DNA from: Enterococcus sp. 9E7_DIV0242
GTDB taxonomy: Bacteria > Bacillota > Bacilli > Lactobacillales > Enterococcaceae
Assembly (NCBI RefSeq): GCF_002140975.2
Contig: NZ_CP147247.1
Coordinates: forward strand, 3,287,001 to 3,351,000
Direction: 5' to 3'
DNA: 64,000 nt
How positions within the stretch are numbered: the stretch's first letter is position 1; each line of letters begins with the position of its first letter. A program made the translations under genes and the position numbers. The notes under the pieces were generated by a model. That model was not told the origin of the DNA and ran no database searches. It was given only the letters and a program-made list of their open reading frames with translations. Positions 30,402 to 39,022 of the stretch are shown here, in pieces.

Positions 30402-31169
30402 ATGTCATATAAACGAGTGAAGGCGGTCGGTGCGAATTGTCCGAACTGTCAGCGAAAACTGGATATTTTATTGACGGACACGGCACATACTGCGCTGTGC
30501 ATGTGTTTTCGCTGTCGGGCCGTTTATACTTTTGATGGGCAAGAAGTGAAAAAACTATCCGTAAGTAAGCAGACGGCCCTTCAAGAAAAAGAGTTGTTGC
30601 ATCGGCTCGTTCAGGCGTTACCGGAAAAGCATAGCTATAAAGGACAAGGCAGCCAACTACGACAACAGGAGTGGGGCTTTCAGCGCAGCTGGTTGAGCTT
30701 GGCGGAGTATGAACGACAATTTGGAGAGGCGCTGGGCTTTAATGCGTGCGATCTCCGCAAGGAGAAGCAGACGTGCAAGTGGTGTGGCAACCGACTGCCG
30801 CAAGGGCGACGCTCTTTTTGTAAGGACAGCTGCTCTCGAAATTACTCACAGGCTACATTTACCAAGCGGCATATGGGAAGTGTTCCTTACCGAATTGCTT
30901 GTCGTGACCGTTTCTATTGTCGAATCAGTGGGGAAGATTTGGCCCAGTACAATCGGCATGGCGTGCGGATACCAGCCAGCAACGGTGAGCTGGCGATTCA
31001 TCATTTGATTTTTGTCTCGCAGAATGGGACGGATCATGAACAGAACTTGCTAACTGTTTCAGCAGAAATTCATAAGGCCTACCATTCCGGTGATCCGACT
31101 GTTGTCGAAGCGATTCATACGATCCGTGAGGAACAGTTGAAACAGTATGCAGATAAAATGCAATTCTGA
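30402..31169 (+). CDS. HNH-nuclease-like zinc-finger protein
   Basis: 255 aa. Three parts: an N-terminal zinc ribbon (CPNC at about 14-17 and CFRC at about 35-38); a central CKWCGNRLPQGRRSFCKDSC finger; and a C-terminal LAIHHLIFVSQNGTDHEQNL segment followed by LTVSAEIHKAYHSGD, which matches the HNH core (HH, N, H). The second Cys pair common in HNH enzymes is not in its usual place and may be replaced by the central finger. Probable DNA or RNA nuclease; target unknown. RBS AGGAG before ATG 30402. Confidence 0.75.
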   Translation: MSYKRVKAVGANCPNCQRKLDILLTDTAHTALCMCFRCRAVYTFDGQEVKKLSVSKQTALQEKELLHRLVQALPEKHSYKGQGSQLRQQEWGFQRSWLSLAEYERQFGEALGFNACDLRKEKQTCKWCGNRLPQGRRSFCKDSCSRNYSQATFTKRHMGSVPYRIACRDRFYCRISGEDLAQYNRHGVRIPASNGELAIHHLIFVSQNGTDHEQNLLTVSAEIHKAYHSGDPTVVEAIHTIREEQLKQYADKMQF

Positions 31170-31193
31170 TGAACGGCAGTGAATAAACGAAAC

Positions 31194-31236
31194 AAAGAAA
31201 CAGTCAAGTAGAAAATTTTACTTGGCTGTTTCTTTT
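31194..31236. terminator. Bidirectional terminator
   Basis: AAAGAAACAG-CAAGTA-AAAATTTTACTTG-CTGTTTCTTTT forms a near-perfect hairpin with A and T tracts at both ends, between the convergent HNH-like and histidine kinase genes. Confidence 0.9.
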
Positions 31237-31273
31237 ATTTAATAAAACACTATTTATTACTGCAAGATACCCC

Positions 31274-32578
31274 TCAGACTTTTTTGGGTATTCTGATAGT
31301 AAAGAGGGTGTAGGAGCCTAGCTGACTTTCAACTGAAATACTTCCTCGTAATTGTTCAGTAATACCTTTGGCAATGGAAAGACCTAAACCGTAGCTGTTT
31401 TCACTGTGTCTAGCTTCATCTACACGATAAAAACGGTCAAAGAGCTTTGGCAAATGCTCCGCAGAGATGCCTTTACCAAAATTTTTCACGGTAATCAAGA
31501 CGACATTTTTTTCTGTTGAGAGGCTGACTTCGACGGCCTCGTTTTTTTCTGTATATTTGACAGCATTATCCATCAGAATTTCGATTAGCTTCTTTAATAG
31601 AGTTGGTTCTGTTTGAAGGGTGTAAGGAATCATATCTGTTTTTAGGGAAATATTTTTCGCAGACAGTCGGTATTCGTAAGCCGCGAGTACATGATGCAAC
31701 AGCTCCTCTACATCAACAGTTTGAAACGTCAGTTCTGGATCGATCGTATCTGCTCGTGCCTGATACAACAGACTATTTACTAGTTCTTCCATTCTTTTCG
31801 TCCCCTTTGCGATATAGTTGACCCATTTAATTTGTTCTTCGACTGTTTCTGATCGATTGGCATATAAAACATCTGTATTTGCACGAATGATACTTAAAGG
31901 TGTTTTTAATTCATGAGAAGCATCTGTGATGAACTGTTGCTGTTTTTTCCAAGCTTGCGCAATTGGTTTAATAGCGTAATTTGAAAAGAAGACAGTCAAA
32001 AGGAAAAAGAAGAGCAGCAGTAGACCACCAACTATAAGTAAGGTTTTGCGAAGAGAAGCCAGTACATTCTTTGAATCAGTGATATCGAGAAAACGGATTT
32101 GATACGAAGGGTTTTGTTGACTAATCTGTTGTTTTTGATCCGTGATCAAGGAAGCAACAGCGGGTGATACGAGGTATTGCCATTCTCGATCAGCCAGTTT
32201 GAGAGTGCCGCCATCTTGCGCTTTCCAGGCAACTGCTGCAGCTTTTTCGTACTGCTTTTGGGACAGTTTGACAGTGGAATCAATCAGGACCAGCTGTCCG
32301 TCCTTGTCGACCAACATATTAAAATAAATACCTAACCCCGGAGAGATGCGATTAACTGTCAATTGCTCATTTTTAGAAAGATCTTCTTCATTTTGATTAT
32401 CGAAAGCGAGTTCTCCATTTGTTATATATAGTTCTTCGGTGCGATTGAGCCGTTCCTCGTTTTCCGATTGAAGCCGCATAGAGGTTGTAAGATATACGGC
32501 AATTAGCGCAGTCACAAGTATTAGGGTGATTAATCCCGTAATAAGAACAATCAGTTGATTTCGAAATTTTATTAGCAT
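31274..32578 (-). CDS. Sensor histidine kinase
   Basis: 434 aa. Membrane helices at about residues 9-30 and 180-200 flank an extracytoplasmic sensor region of about 150 aa. The H-box is FITDASHELKTPLSIIRANT; N-box EILMDNAVKYTE; G-boxes FGKGISAEHLPKLFDRF and YGLGLSIAKGI. It is a classical HisKA/HATPase kinase. Three nt separate it from the response regulator gene upstream, and GAGGTG precedes its ATG. Signal unknown; the divergent Asp-box protein is the best candidate target. Confidence 0.92.
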   Translation of the reverse strand: MLIKFRNQLIVLITGLITLILVTALIAVYLTTSMRLQSENEERLNRTEELYITNGELAFDNQNEEDLSKNEQLTVNRISPGLGIYFNMLVDKDGQLVLIDSTVKLSQKQYEKAAAVAWKAQDGGTLKLADREWQYLVSPAVASLITDQKQQISQQNPSYQIRFLDITDSKNVLASLRKTLLIVGGLLLLFFFLLTVFFSNYAIKPIAQAWKKQQQFITDASHELKTPLSIIRANTDVLYANRSETVEEQIKWVNYIAKGTKRMEELVNSLLYQARADTIDPELTFQTVDVEELLHHVLAAYEYRLSAKNISLKTDMIPYTLQTEPTLLKKLIEILMDNAVKYTEKNEAVEVSLSTEKNVVLITVKNFGKGISAEHLPKLFDRFYRVDEARHSENSYGLGLSIAKGITEQLRGSISVESQLGSYTLFTIRIPKKV

Positions 32579-32581
32579 AAA

Positions 32582-33262
32582 TCACCTCGTTGGATAGTTT
32601 AAGATATAACCTAAGTGGCGAACAACATTGATTTGGGTCGAACTTTGTACATCTCTTAATTTTTTTCGTAAAAGAGATATCTGAATTTCCACATGCTTAT
32701 CCTCTGCTTCAGAATCAAAGCCCCAGATTTTTTGGATGATCCCATCTTTGGAAGACAATTGGGGGTAATTAGCAATCAGTAGCTCCAGAATACCCGCTTC
32801 TTTATTTGTCAGTTTCACTGTATGTTCTTCTTTGGTAAGGAGACAGGTGTAAGGGTTCAGGGTAAAATCGCCAACCGAAAGAAGTCCATCTTTATGATAG
32901 CTCTCTTTTCTTCGGTCTAACGCCCGCAAACGAGCCAGCAGTTCTTCGTATTGGAATGGTTTACACAAATAATCATCCGCTCCGCTGTTCAGTCCCTCTA
33001 CGCGATCCATTAGCTCCCCTTTCGCAGTGAGCATCAAGATAGGGGTATCTATTCTTTTTGCACGAGCCTCTTTCAGTAAGGTTAGTCCATCTTTTTTTGG
33101 AAGCATGATATCCAACACTGCTATATCATAAATATCTGAAAGTAGACAGTCCAAGCCGTACTCTCCATCCTCCGCTATATCTACTGAATAACCGTCCTTC
33201 TTCAACATTTGTGCGACGGCTTCTGCCAGCATCTGTTCATCTTCAATCAAAAGAAGCTTCAT
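32582..33262 (-). CDS. OmpR-family response regulator
   Basis: 226 aa. Receiver domain with acidic pair EDE (residues 7-9), phospho-acceptor Asp in YDIAVLDIMLPKKDG, and Lys in DDYLCKPF. C-terminal winged helix with LTNKEAGILELLIANYPQLS and VEIQISLLRKKLRDV. Cotranscribed with the kinase. It probably binds the 11-bp direct repeats at 33384-33410 in the divergent intergenic region. Confidence 0.93.
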   Translation of the reverse strand: MKLLLIEDEQMLAEAVAQMLKKDGYSVDIAEDGEYGLDCLLSDIYDIAVLDIMLPKKDGLTLLKEARAKRIDTPILMLTAKGELMDRVEGLNSGADDYLCKPFQYEELLARLRALDRRKESYHKDGLLSVGDFTLNPYTCLLTKEEHTVKLTNKEAGILELLIANYPQLSSKDGIIQKIWGFDSEAEDKHVEIQISLLRKKLRDVQSSTQINVVRHLGYILNYPTR

Positions 33263-33383
33263 AGCTGTTTTCTCCTTTTCAGTAATTTTTGGTAGTTCTT
33301 ATTCCTCATTCATTGTATTGTATTCGATTTCCACGTGCCGACCATGTCAAATCAATAGTGGGACATGTCATAGAAAGTATAAC

Positions 33384-33410
33384 GAATCAAGCTTGAATCA
33401 AGCCTGAATG
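33384..33410. promoter_or_regulatory. 11-bp direct repeats, likely response-regulator boxes
   Basis: GAATCAAGCTT (33384), GAATCAAGCCT (33395) and GAATG (33406) recur with exact 11-bp period, the layout used by OmpR-type dimers. They lie between the divergent regulator gene and the Asp-box gene, about 100-130 nt before ATG 33514. TATAGT at about 33473 is a possible -10 for the right-hand gene. Confidence 0.6.
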
Positions 33411-33513
33411 TTCTTCCTTATTTTTAATAGAAAAAAATAGGACGATTAGAGGTTCGTTAAAGGTTATGCCCGTATAGTGAGTGTATCAAATAGAACAACA
33501 GGAGGAAATCAAT

Positions 33514-34506
33514 ATGAAGGATAATCGATTCAATAATAGAAAAAGAGGAAAGCTATTCAGCAGCAGGACAAAGTATGCTTTAAGACAATTACCCGTCAGC
33601 GTTCGGACTGGGGCGATTCTTCTGATTGTCGGCTTGACAATAGGTGCCTATCATTTAGGGAAAAACACGACTTTAAAGGAAAATGCGACGTTGCCAGCTC
33701 TCAATGTCTCTTCTAAGGTCGAAAAAAGCGCCAATAGTTTGGAAGGGACAAAAATCAGAAGACGCAGCAATAAATGGCAATTCTCTTCTGATGATGGGGC
33801 AACATGGACAGATACTCCGCCAGAAGGAATCTACCAAGGAGATGATGGTCGCCTGTACTATGATTCAGCGAAAATGAAGGGCTTGACTAGTTCTGCGAAT
33901 GGTGAAATTGCGGAGTTTCCGTTTGCGGATGAGGCGGGGAATGGTGTAATTATGAAACGGGAGGAGGATGAATGGCAGTTTTCTTCTGATGGAGGGAAAA
34001 CGTGGACAGATGACGTACCGGAAGGTGTCGAGATAGCGAAGGATGGGACTTTGACCTGGATGAGCGAAGACGGTAAGCAACTGTCAGAGTTTGATCCAGT
34101 TGATGGACAATGGAAATATTCAGAGGATGGAGGGAAAACGTGGTCTGATCCGCTACAGGATATCAACGACTGGATAGAGAACGGGTTTACCATGTCAGTT
34201 GCTGATGGGATTTTGATGAAACTTCAAGATGGAAAAGTCGTTTATTCGACGGATGAAGGAAAAACTTGGTCAGAGGAGGTGCCGGAAGGGCTGGAAACAC
34301 CCGAGAACAGCGTAATCGCAAAAGGTGAGGACGGTAAGATGAAATACTCGACAGATGGTGGAAAAACATGGTCGGAAGAAAAGCCGGAAGGATTCGAAAT
34401 CCCGACAGTTGAAGACATCTTAGATTCTCTACCGGAAGGGCTGATTCCATCAACGGATGGAACTGAGGCTTCGGATGATTTGGATGCGAATGCGACCTCT
34501 CTTTAA
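33514..34506 (+). CDS. Membrane-anchored Asp-box repeat protein
   Basis: 330 aa from ATG 33514 (AGGAGG at 33500). A basic N-terminus is followed by a single hydrophobic helix (VRTGAILLIVGLTIGAYHLG), so it is probably signal-anchored with the rest outside. Five Asp-box (BNR) motifs of the form (F/Y)SxDxGxTW occur near residues 90-98, 156-164, 202-210, 244-252 and 278-286, most followed by a PEG turn (for example YSTDGGKTWSEEKPEG). Five boxes could close a small beta-propeller or form a repeat rod. The C-terminus is acidic. No catalytic sialidase residues were recognised. Function unknown; probably controlled by the divergent two-component system. Confidence 0.75.
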   Translation: MKDNRFNNRKRGKLFSSRTKYALRQLPVSVRTGAILLIVGLTIGAYHLGKNTTLKENATLPALNVSSKVEKSANSLEGTKIRRRSNKWQFSSDDGATWTDTPPEGIYQGDDGRLYYDSAKMKGLTSSANGEIAEFPFADEAGNGVIMKREEDEWQFSSDGGKTWTDDVPEGVEIAKDGTLTWMSEDGKQLSEFDPVDGQWKYSEDGGKTWSDPLQDINDWIENGFTMSVADGILMKLQDGKVVYSTDEGKTWSEEVPEGLETPENSVIAKGEDGKMKYSTDGGKTWSEEKPEGFEIPTVEDILDSLPEGLIPSTDGTEASDDLDANATSL

Positions 34507-34607
34507 AAGCAGAAAGCAAGTTAGAATAAATGCTTGAAAAAGGGAAAGCTTAGTGGGAATAGCTATGTTTTAGGCTCAAATAGCTATAGTTAATTTCTTG
34601 ACAGGTT

Positions 34608-34643
34608 CAAGGGACTATATTCAATAGTTCCTTGGGTTTTTTT
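34608..34643 (+). terminator. Terminator
   Basis: CAAGGGACTAT (34608-34618) pairs with ATAGTTCCTTG (34624-34634), followed by seven T at 34637-34643. It is about 100 nt after the Asp-box gene. Confidence 0.85.
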
Positions 34644-34685
34644 GTATGTTTTTTTCGGAAAGAATAATAAAAAATATTTTTATAA

Positions 34686-34850
34686 TGAAACATTTCTGCT
34701 GGAAATCCAGTCTAACAGATGTAAGGGGAAAGCGGGTGATAGATGAAAAAATTACAGGTAAGAGTGGATAAAAGGGTAAAATGAAAGGTAAATAGGTTTT
34801 TATAGAGTGTTGGAAAGCGTATCGATTGATTTTACAGAATCGTACGTTTA
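34686..34850 (+). pseudogene. Decayed duplicate of sigma-gene promoter and 5' end
   Basis: This segment aligns with 34914-35085, the promoter and start of the sigma gene. Shared blocks: TGAAAC -35 (34686-34691); CAGTCTAA versus CTGTCTAA at -10 after a 16-nt spacer; AAAGCGGGTG; AATTACAGGTAAG; and GTATCGATTGATTTTA versus GTATCGAGTGGTTTTA. The frame is broken by an early TGA, deletions and shifts, so only a remnant is left. The ECF-type promoter appears intact and might still be used. Confidence 0.7.
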
Positions 34851-34913
34851 GACGATAGGAATAGTTCTTAGAAAATAGGAAGTTGTACCAAGAAAAAATA
34901 AATAGGATAAAAA

Positions 34914-34941
34914 TGAAACTTTTATGCAGAAAATGCTGTCT
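34914..34941 (+). promoter_or_regulatory. ECF-type promoter of the sigma gene
   Basis: TGAAAC (34914-34919), 16-nt spacer, then CTGTCT (34936-34941), close to the TGAAAC-N16-CGTC consensus of ECF sigma factors such as SigV, SigW and SigX. It suggests autoregulation. Confidence 0.7.
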
Positions 34942-34971
34942 AATAGGCATAGAGAAGAAAGCGGGTGGGGT

Positions 34972-35490
34972 ATGGAAAAGGAATTACAGGTAAGGTTGGT
35001 TAAGAGGGCTAAAAAAGGAGATGCCCAAGCTTTTATCGAGCTTTGTACAGCGTATCGAGTGGTTTTATATAATTCAGCTTATAAAATACTTTTGAATGAT
35101 GCAGATGTGGCTGACTGTCTGCAGGAAACAGAGATTCGTGCTTGGAAGAAAATACGTACACTTAAAAACGAAGCGGCATTTAACTCTTGGATTTTTATGA
35201 TCATGACCAACATAGCCAGAGATATTCTGGGCAAGAGAGTAGAAGTAATTGCCTTTGAAGAAAAGCATGGAGGCATTGACGAAGGCAGTCATGAAGAGTC
35301 TGATCTAACACAGGAATTAAATAAGCTGTCAGAAAGATATAGAATCCCTCTCGTTCTATATTACTATTCCGGCTTTAGCATCAAGGAAATCGCCGGACAA
35401 CTGAGTCTCTCAGCAAATACGGTCAAAACAAGGCTGGCACGCGGGAAGCAACAGCTAAAGAGAATACTGGAGGTGGAACAAAATGGATAA
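34972..35490 (+). CDS. ECF-type RNA polymerase sigma factor
   Basis: 172 aa from ATG 34972, which follows a purine-rich GGGTGGGG; an earlier in-frame ATG exists at 34924 but lies inside the promoter. Region 2: FIELCTAYRVVLYNSAYKIL, then ADVADCLQETEIRAWKKIRT. Region 4: LNKLSERYRIPLVLYYYSGF, then SIKEIAGQLSLSANTVKTRL. It overlaps the anti-sigma gene by 8 nt. SigV/SigX-like; probably an envelope-stress response (inference). Confidence 0.9.
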   Translation: MEKELQVRLVKRAKKGDAQAFIELCTAYRVVLYNSAYKILLNDADVADCLQETEIRAWKKIRTLKNEAAFNSWIFMIMTNIARDILGKRVEVIAFEEKHGGIDEGSHEESDLTQELNKLSERYRIPLVLYYYSGFSIKEIAGQLSLSANTVKTRLARGKQQLKRILEVEQNG

Positions 35491-36574
35491 GAAAATGAGG
35501 GAACTGATGAAAAAAGAAAAAGAGATTCCAGCCGAAGTGATGGAAAAATTAGTCCGGAATCAGGAAAAGATTTTAAATCAGGAAATCAAGCAAGAGGAAA
35601 ACATCGTCAAAAGAAATCCTTGGAAAAGAAGAATAGCGGTTCTGGCAATTGTCGCAGCTGTATTGCTTTTAGTATTGACGCAAACGCCTGTCGGTGCGGC
35701 CATTGAGCAAGTACTGGGCATCAGCAAAGATTCAGGTGTGGCAACGGTAGAAAGCAGTGAGATTCCAGTAAATCTTGAATTGACAAGTACGCAAAATGGT
35801 CGTGAAATCAAGCTGACAAAATTTGTAGCGACGAAGCAAAAATTTGCCTTCGATTATCAGTTTAAGATAGAGGATGAGAAACTCAAAACTTTATTGGAAA
35901 AGCAGATCGCTGCGGGTTCAAATTTCCAGGATATTCGTTTGGGACTTTTTGCTGATGGAAGTACGGAGGACATGTTTGGCGGGGTTTCTTCTATGTCAAC
36001 CTTTCGTATGGAAGGAGATACCTTTTATGGCTCTGTTGTGTCAACCTTTGATCAAGAAAAAATTCCGGAAAATGCCAATTTATCCCTTCATATCTACCAA
36101 TTAGCTTGGGAGGATCGTGATGAGTATGAGGCGAAACTTGCCGAGGCGATGGAAAATAATAGCGACTCGTTTAGTGTTGACACGGCGCTAAAATATGAAG
36201 GCGATTGGCAATTTGATGTTACCTACAAACCCTTGACACAAACCGCTCAACCGGAAATTATTCAAGCGACGACACTCTATGATATCAAAGCCAATAGTGA
36301 TGCTTTACAGACAATGGTTACGTTTAGCATCCCTGCAGATGTGGCAGAAGGTTCGGATTGGCCATCTTATAATCTTGAGGTTTATAAAAATGGCGTTAAG
36401 ACTGAAACACCAAGTTATACCACTGGTGGGGAAAACCGGTTGACAACGTTCAGCTTATCTATTGATTTAAGTGCATTAGACAAAACCTCTGTATACAAGA
36501 TACAGCTTTATACTGGCGATAATATGGGCAATAACATCGATGAAATAGGCAGTTTTGAGCTTCAAAATCACTAG
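35483..36574 (+). CDS. Membrane anti-sigma factor, DUF4179 type
   Basis: 363 aa. A cytoplasmic N-terminal region of about 50 residues (sigma-binding) is followed by one membrane helix (RIAVLAIVAAVLLLVLTQTP). The extracytoplasmic part begins VGAAIEQVLGISKDSGVATV, typical of the DUF4179 family found with ECF sigma factors. The frame overlaps the sigma gene by 8 nt, so a stoichiometric pair is expected. Regulated proteolysis of the extracellular part would release the sigma factor (family knowledge). Confidence 0.85.
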   Translation: MDKKMRELMKKEKEIPAEVMEKLVRNQEKILNQEIKQEENIVKRNPWKRRIAVLAIVAAVLLLVLTQTPVGAAIEQVLGISKDSGVATVESSEIPVNLELTSTQNGREIKLTKFVATKQKFAFDYQFKIEDEKLKTLLEKQIAAGSNFQDIRLGLFADGSTEDMFGGVSSMSTFRMEGDTFYGSVVSTFDQEKIPENANLSLHIYQLAWEDRDEYEAKLAEAMENNSDSFSVDTALKYEGDWQFDVTYKPLTQTAQPEIIQATTLYDIKANSDALQTMVTFSIPADVAEGSDWPSYNLEVYKNGVKTETPSYTTGGENRLTTFSLSIDLSALDKTSVYKIQLYTGDNMGNNIDEIGSFELQNH

Positions 36575-36673
36575 ATGTTTCTGTTATTCCTAAGGTCACT
36601 AAGCTTCTTTTTCGACATACTGCTCTTTTATCGTTATCCTGAGTGGAGAGAATCTTTGATGGAGGGAATAGAA

Positions 36674-37651
36674 ATGAAAAAAATCAATGTAGTAAGTGAA
36701 TTTGCCCCGTTGCGGTCTGTAGTGTTGGCACAGTCTCAATTCTGTTTTCCATCAGAAAAAGGTGACGAAGCATTTGATGATTCATTTTTGACAGAAGAAA
36801 ATGCGAAGCTTGCAAGAAATAGTGCAGGTAAGGACCTCGCTTTAGTTGATCCTGAAAAGCAACAGCGCTGGGAAATAGAGAAACAGACAATGCAGGCTTT
36901 GTTAGAATCTTACGGAGTAGAAGTGCTGAGACCCAGACTTTTGACCGATTATGAAAAAGAATCAGGGGTACAGTCAGGCGTAGGCTACAGCAACTTTTTT
37001 TCAAGAGATCCCTTCTTTACAGTTGGAAATCTGTTGATTGAAGGAAACTTGAAGTTTATGCATCGACGCCATGAGATTTTACCCATTCGCCCAATCCTCA
37101 ATGAATGGATGGCAGAAGCTGATGGGTATTATCTTGCGATACCTCAACCCGATACCTCGATGAGTGAAAACAGTGAAGCAGGGCCTTTTATCGAGGGTGG
37201 CGATGTACTTGTTTTAGGAAAAACGGTTTTTGTCGGTTATTCCGGATTAGCCAGTAATCTGCAAGGGATTCTTTGGCTTCAGCATCTTTTGCAACATTTT
37301 GGCTATGAAGTCATTCCTGTTCGATTGCATCCGCATATTTTACATTTGGACTGTGCGTTAAGTCTGTTGAGAGAAGGGCTGATGATCGTTTGTGGGGAAG
37401 CTTTTTTAGATGGGGTTCCTAAAGAGTTACAGACTTGGGAAAAAATACCTGTTTCTTTGAAAGAGGCATCCTTACTAATGACAAATGGATTGCCGATAAA
37501 TGACCATGTGTATATTACAGATAGTGCATTTATTGCTCTGATTGAACAGATCCAAGCAAGAGGAATCGTGGTTCATGGAATCGACTATCAAGTTTCCAGA
37601 ATTTTTGGTGGCTCTTTCCGCTGTACCACACAAGCCTTGGTACGAGAATAA
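36674..37651 (+). CDS. Amidinotransferase/arginine-deiminase-superfamily enzyme
   Basis: 325 aa from ATG 36674 (GGAGGGAA upstream); the longer frame to 36575 adds a hydrophobic N-terminus without a ribosome-binding site. Catalytic set: Glu in PFIEGGDVLVLG, His-x-Asp in HPHILHLDCALSLL, and nucleophile Cys in FGGSFRCTTQALVR. N-terminal FAPLRSVVLAQSQ is the usual first strand of the guanidino-modifying fold. Substrate could be arginine, dimethylarginine or another guanidino compound. It lies 100 nt after the anti-sigma gene and may be cotranscribed. Confidence 0.82.
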   Translation: MKKINVVSEFAPLRSVVLAQSQFCFPSEKGDEAFDDSFLTEENAKLARNSAGKDLALVDPEKQQRWEIEKQTMQALLESYGVEVLRPRLLTDYEKESGVQSGVGYSNFFSRDPFFTVGNLLIEGNLKFMHRRHEILPIRPILNEWMAEADGYYLAIPQPDTSMSENSEAGPFIEGGDVLVLGKTVFVGYSGLASNLQGILWLQHLLQHFGYEVIPVRLHPHILHLDCALSLLREGLMIVCGEAFLDGVPKELQTWEKIPVSLKEASLLMTNGLPINDHVYITDSAFIALIEQIQARGIVVHGIDYQVSRIFGGSFRCTTQALVRE

Positions 37652-37662
37652 TCTGATTTTTG

Positions 37663-37703
37663 AAAAAGAGTTTTACAGAGAAATTTTCTGTGAAGCTCTT
37701 TTT
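37663..37703 (+). terminator. Terminator
   Basis: AAAAAGAG-ACAGA-GAAATT-TCTGT-CTCTTTTT hairpin just after the amidinotransferase-like gene. Confidence 0.8.
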
Positions 37704-37811
37704 GTATTTATCTAATGGACACGTAACTTTTGTTAACAGTATTTGTTAGGGATGGTTGGTGTGCATGCTTCTTGAAATAGGGTATAGTCAATGGAGAGAG
37801 GTGTGAAAAGT

Positions 37812-38276
37812 ATGAATAATCAAAAGAATCTGATTGCTGAAAATTTACGCTATTTACGCAGTAAAACGAGCTGGTCTCAGGAGTTTATCGCAGAAAAAAT
37901 CGGTGTTTCCCGTCAAGCTGTTGCGAAGTGGGAAAATGGAGAGTCAATGCCAGATTTGATTAACTGTACATTATTAGCTGATTTGTATGAGGTATCATTG
38001 AATGATCTTGTTCGTCATGATCCGGAATCAACGGGCATGCCGATTGGTCCGGTGAATAAATATATTTTTGGTGTGGTTACTGTAGGTGAGCGTGGTCAAG
38101 TCGTACTTCCGAAGAAAGCACGCGACACCTTAGGCATCAAAGCCGGTGACACACTCGTTGTGCTTGGGGATACGAATCCAGCAACCGAGGGACTTGCAAT
38201 GCTCAAAAATTCAACGTTTTCTCGAGTGACGGGACAAGCAATAGACAATCTTATACCAAGAAAAGAGGAGCAGTGA
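37812..38276 (+). CDS. XRE-AbrB fusion regulator
   Basis: 154 aa from ATG 37812 (GAGAGGTG upstream). Residues about 5-65 form an XRE HTH: LRYLRSKTSWSQEFIAEKIG, then VSRQAVAKWENGESMPD. Residues about 85-125 form an AbrB/SpoVT-like swapped-hairpin DNA-binding domain: VVTVGERGQVVLPKKARDTL, then GIKAGDTLVVLGD. Two DNA-binding domains in one small protein suggest cooperative operator recognition. Its stop overlaps the ABC ATPase start (TGATG), so it probably regulates its own operon. TATAGT at about 37781 is a possible -10. Confidence 0.85.
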   Translation: MNNQKNLIAENLRYLRSKTSWSQEFIAEKIGVSRQAVAKWENGESMPDLINCTLLADLYEVSLNDLVRHDPESTGMPIGPVNKYIFGVVTVGERGQVVLPKKARDTLGIKAGDTLVVLGDTNPATEGLAMLKNSTFSRVTGQAIDNLIPRKEEQ

Positions 38277-39022
38277 TGGTATTACTTGAGGTCAAAGATA
38301 TGGCAAAGGCGTATCCATCTTTTGAAATTCGTGACATCAGTTTTACGATTCCAGCAGGAAAAATCATTGGCTTGATTGGCAAAAATGGTGCAGGTAAATC
38401 AACGACTCTGAAAGCTATCTTGAATCTGATTCCAATGGATCGAGGACAGGTGATGATGTTTGGGAAAGAGTTTTTAAAGGAAGAAATTTTTTGTAAGCAA
38501 AATTTGGGTGTTGTACTGGGTGGTTTTGATTTCTATAAGGAAAAAAAGCTTAGAGATATTACGAAGGTGACGAAACGATTTTATCCGAATTGGGATGAAG
38601 AAGCTTACCAACAATATTTAACGACTTTTTCTTTAGATCCGGACAAAAAGGTCAAAGAGTTGTCTGCAGGGATGCAGGTCAAGTATTCTATTGCGCTGGC
38701 TCTTTCTCATCAAGCCAAGCTGTTGATTTTCGACGAGCCGACAAGTGGTCTTGATCCGGTGTCACGTGATGAGTTGATTGCGATTTTTTTACAGATCGTC
38801 AAAAACGGGGAACGAAGTATTCTTTTTTCGACCCACATCACATCTGATTTAGAGAAGTGTGCGGATAATGTCATTTATATCAAGGAAGGTGCTATAGTTG
38901 GATCGGCGACTAAGCAGGCATTTATTCAGTCTTTCCAGTACCTAAAAACACCAGAAGATCTCGATGATTTGTCTTTGGAGGAAATTATGATCCGAATGGA
39001 GGGCAAACGCTATGATTTCTAA
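38276..39022 (+). CDS. ABC transporter ATP-binding protein
   Basis: 248 aa. Walker A IGKNGAGKSTT; Q-loop region NLGVVLGGFDFYKEKKLRDI; signature LSAGMQVKYSIALAL (LSAGM, a common variant in ABC-2 exporters); Walker B LLIFDEPTSGLDP; H-loop LFSTHITSDLEKC. YtrB/YhcG-like. Start ATG 38276 with AGAGGAG upstream. It overlaps the permease gene by 11 nt. Confidence 0.92.
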   Translation: MVLLEVKDMAKAYPSFEIRDISFTIPAGKIIGLIGKNGAGKSTTLKAILNLIPMDRGQVMMFGKEFLKEEIFCKQNLGVVLGGFDFYKEKKLRDITKVTKRFYPNWDEEAYQQYLTTFSLDPDKKVKELSAGMQVKYSIALALSHQAKLLIFDEPTSGLDPVSRDELIAIFLQIVKNGERSILFSTHITSDLEKCADNVIYIKEGAIVGSATKQAFIQSFQYLKTPEDLDDLSLEEIMIRMEGKRYDF

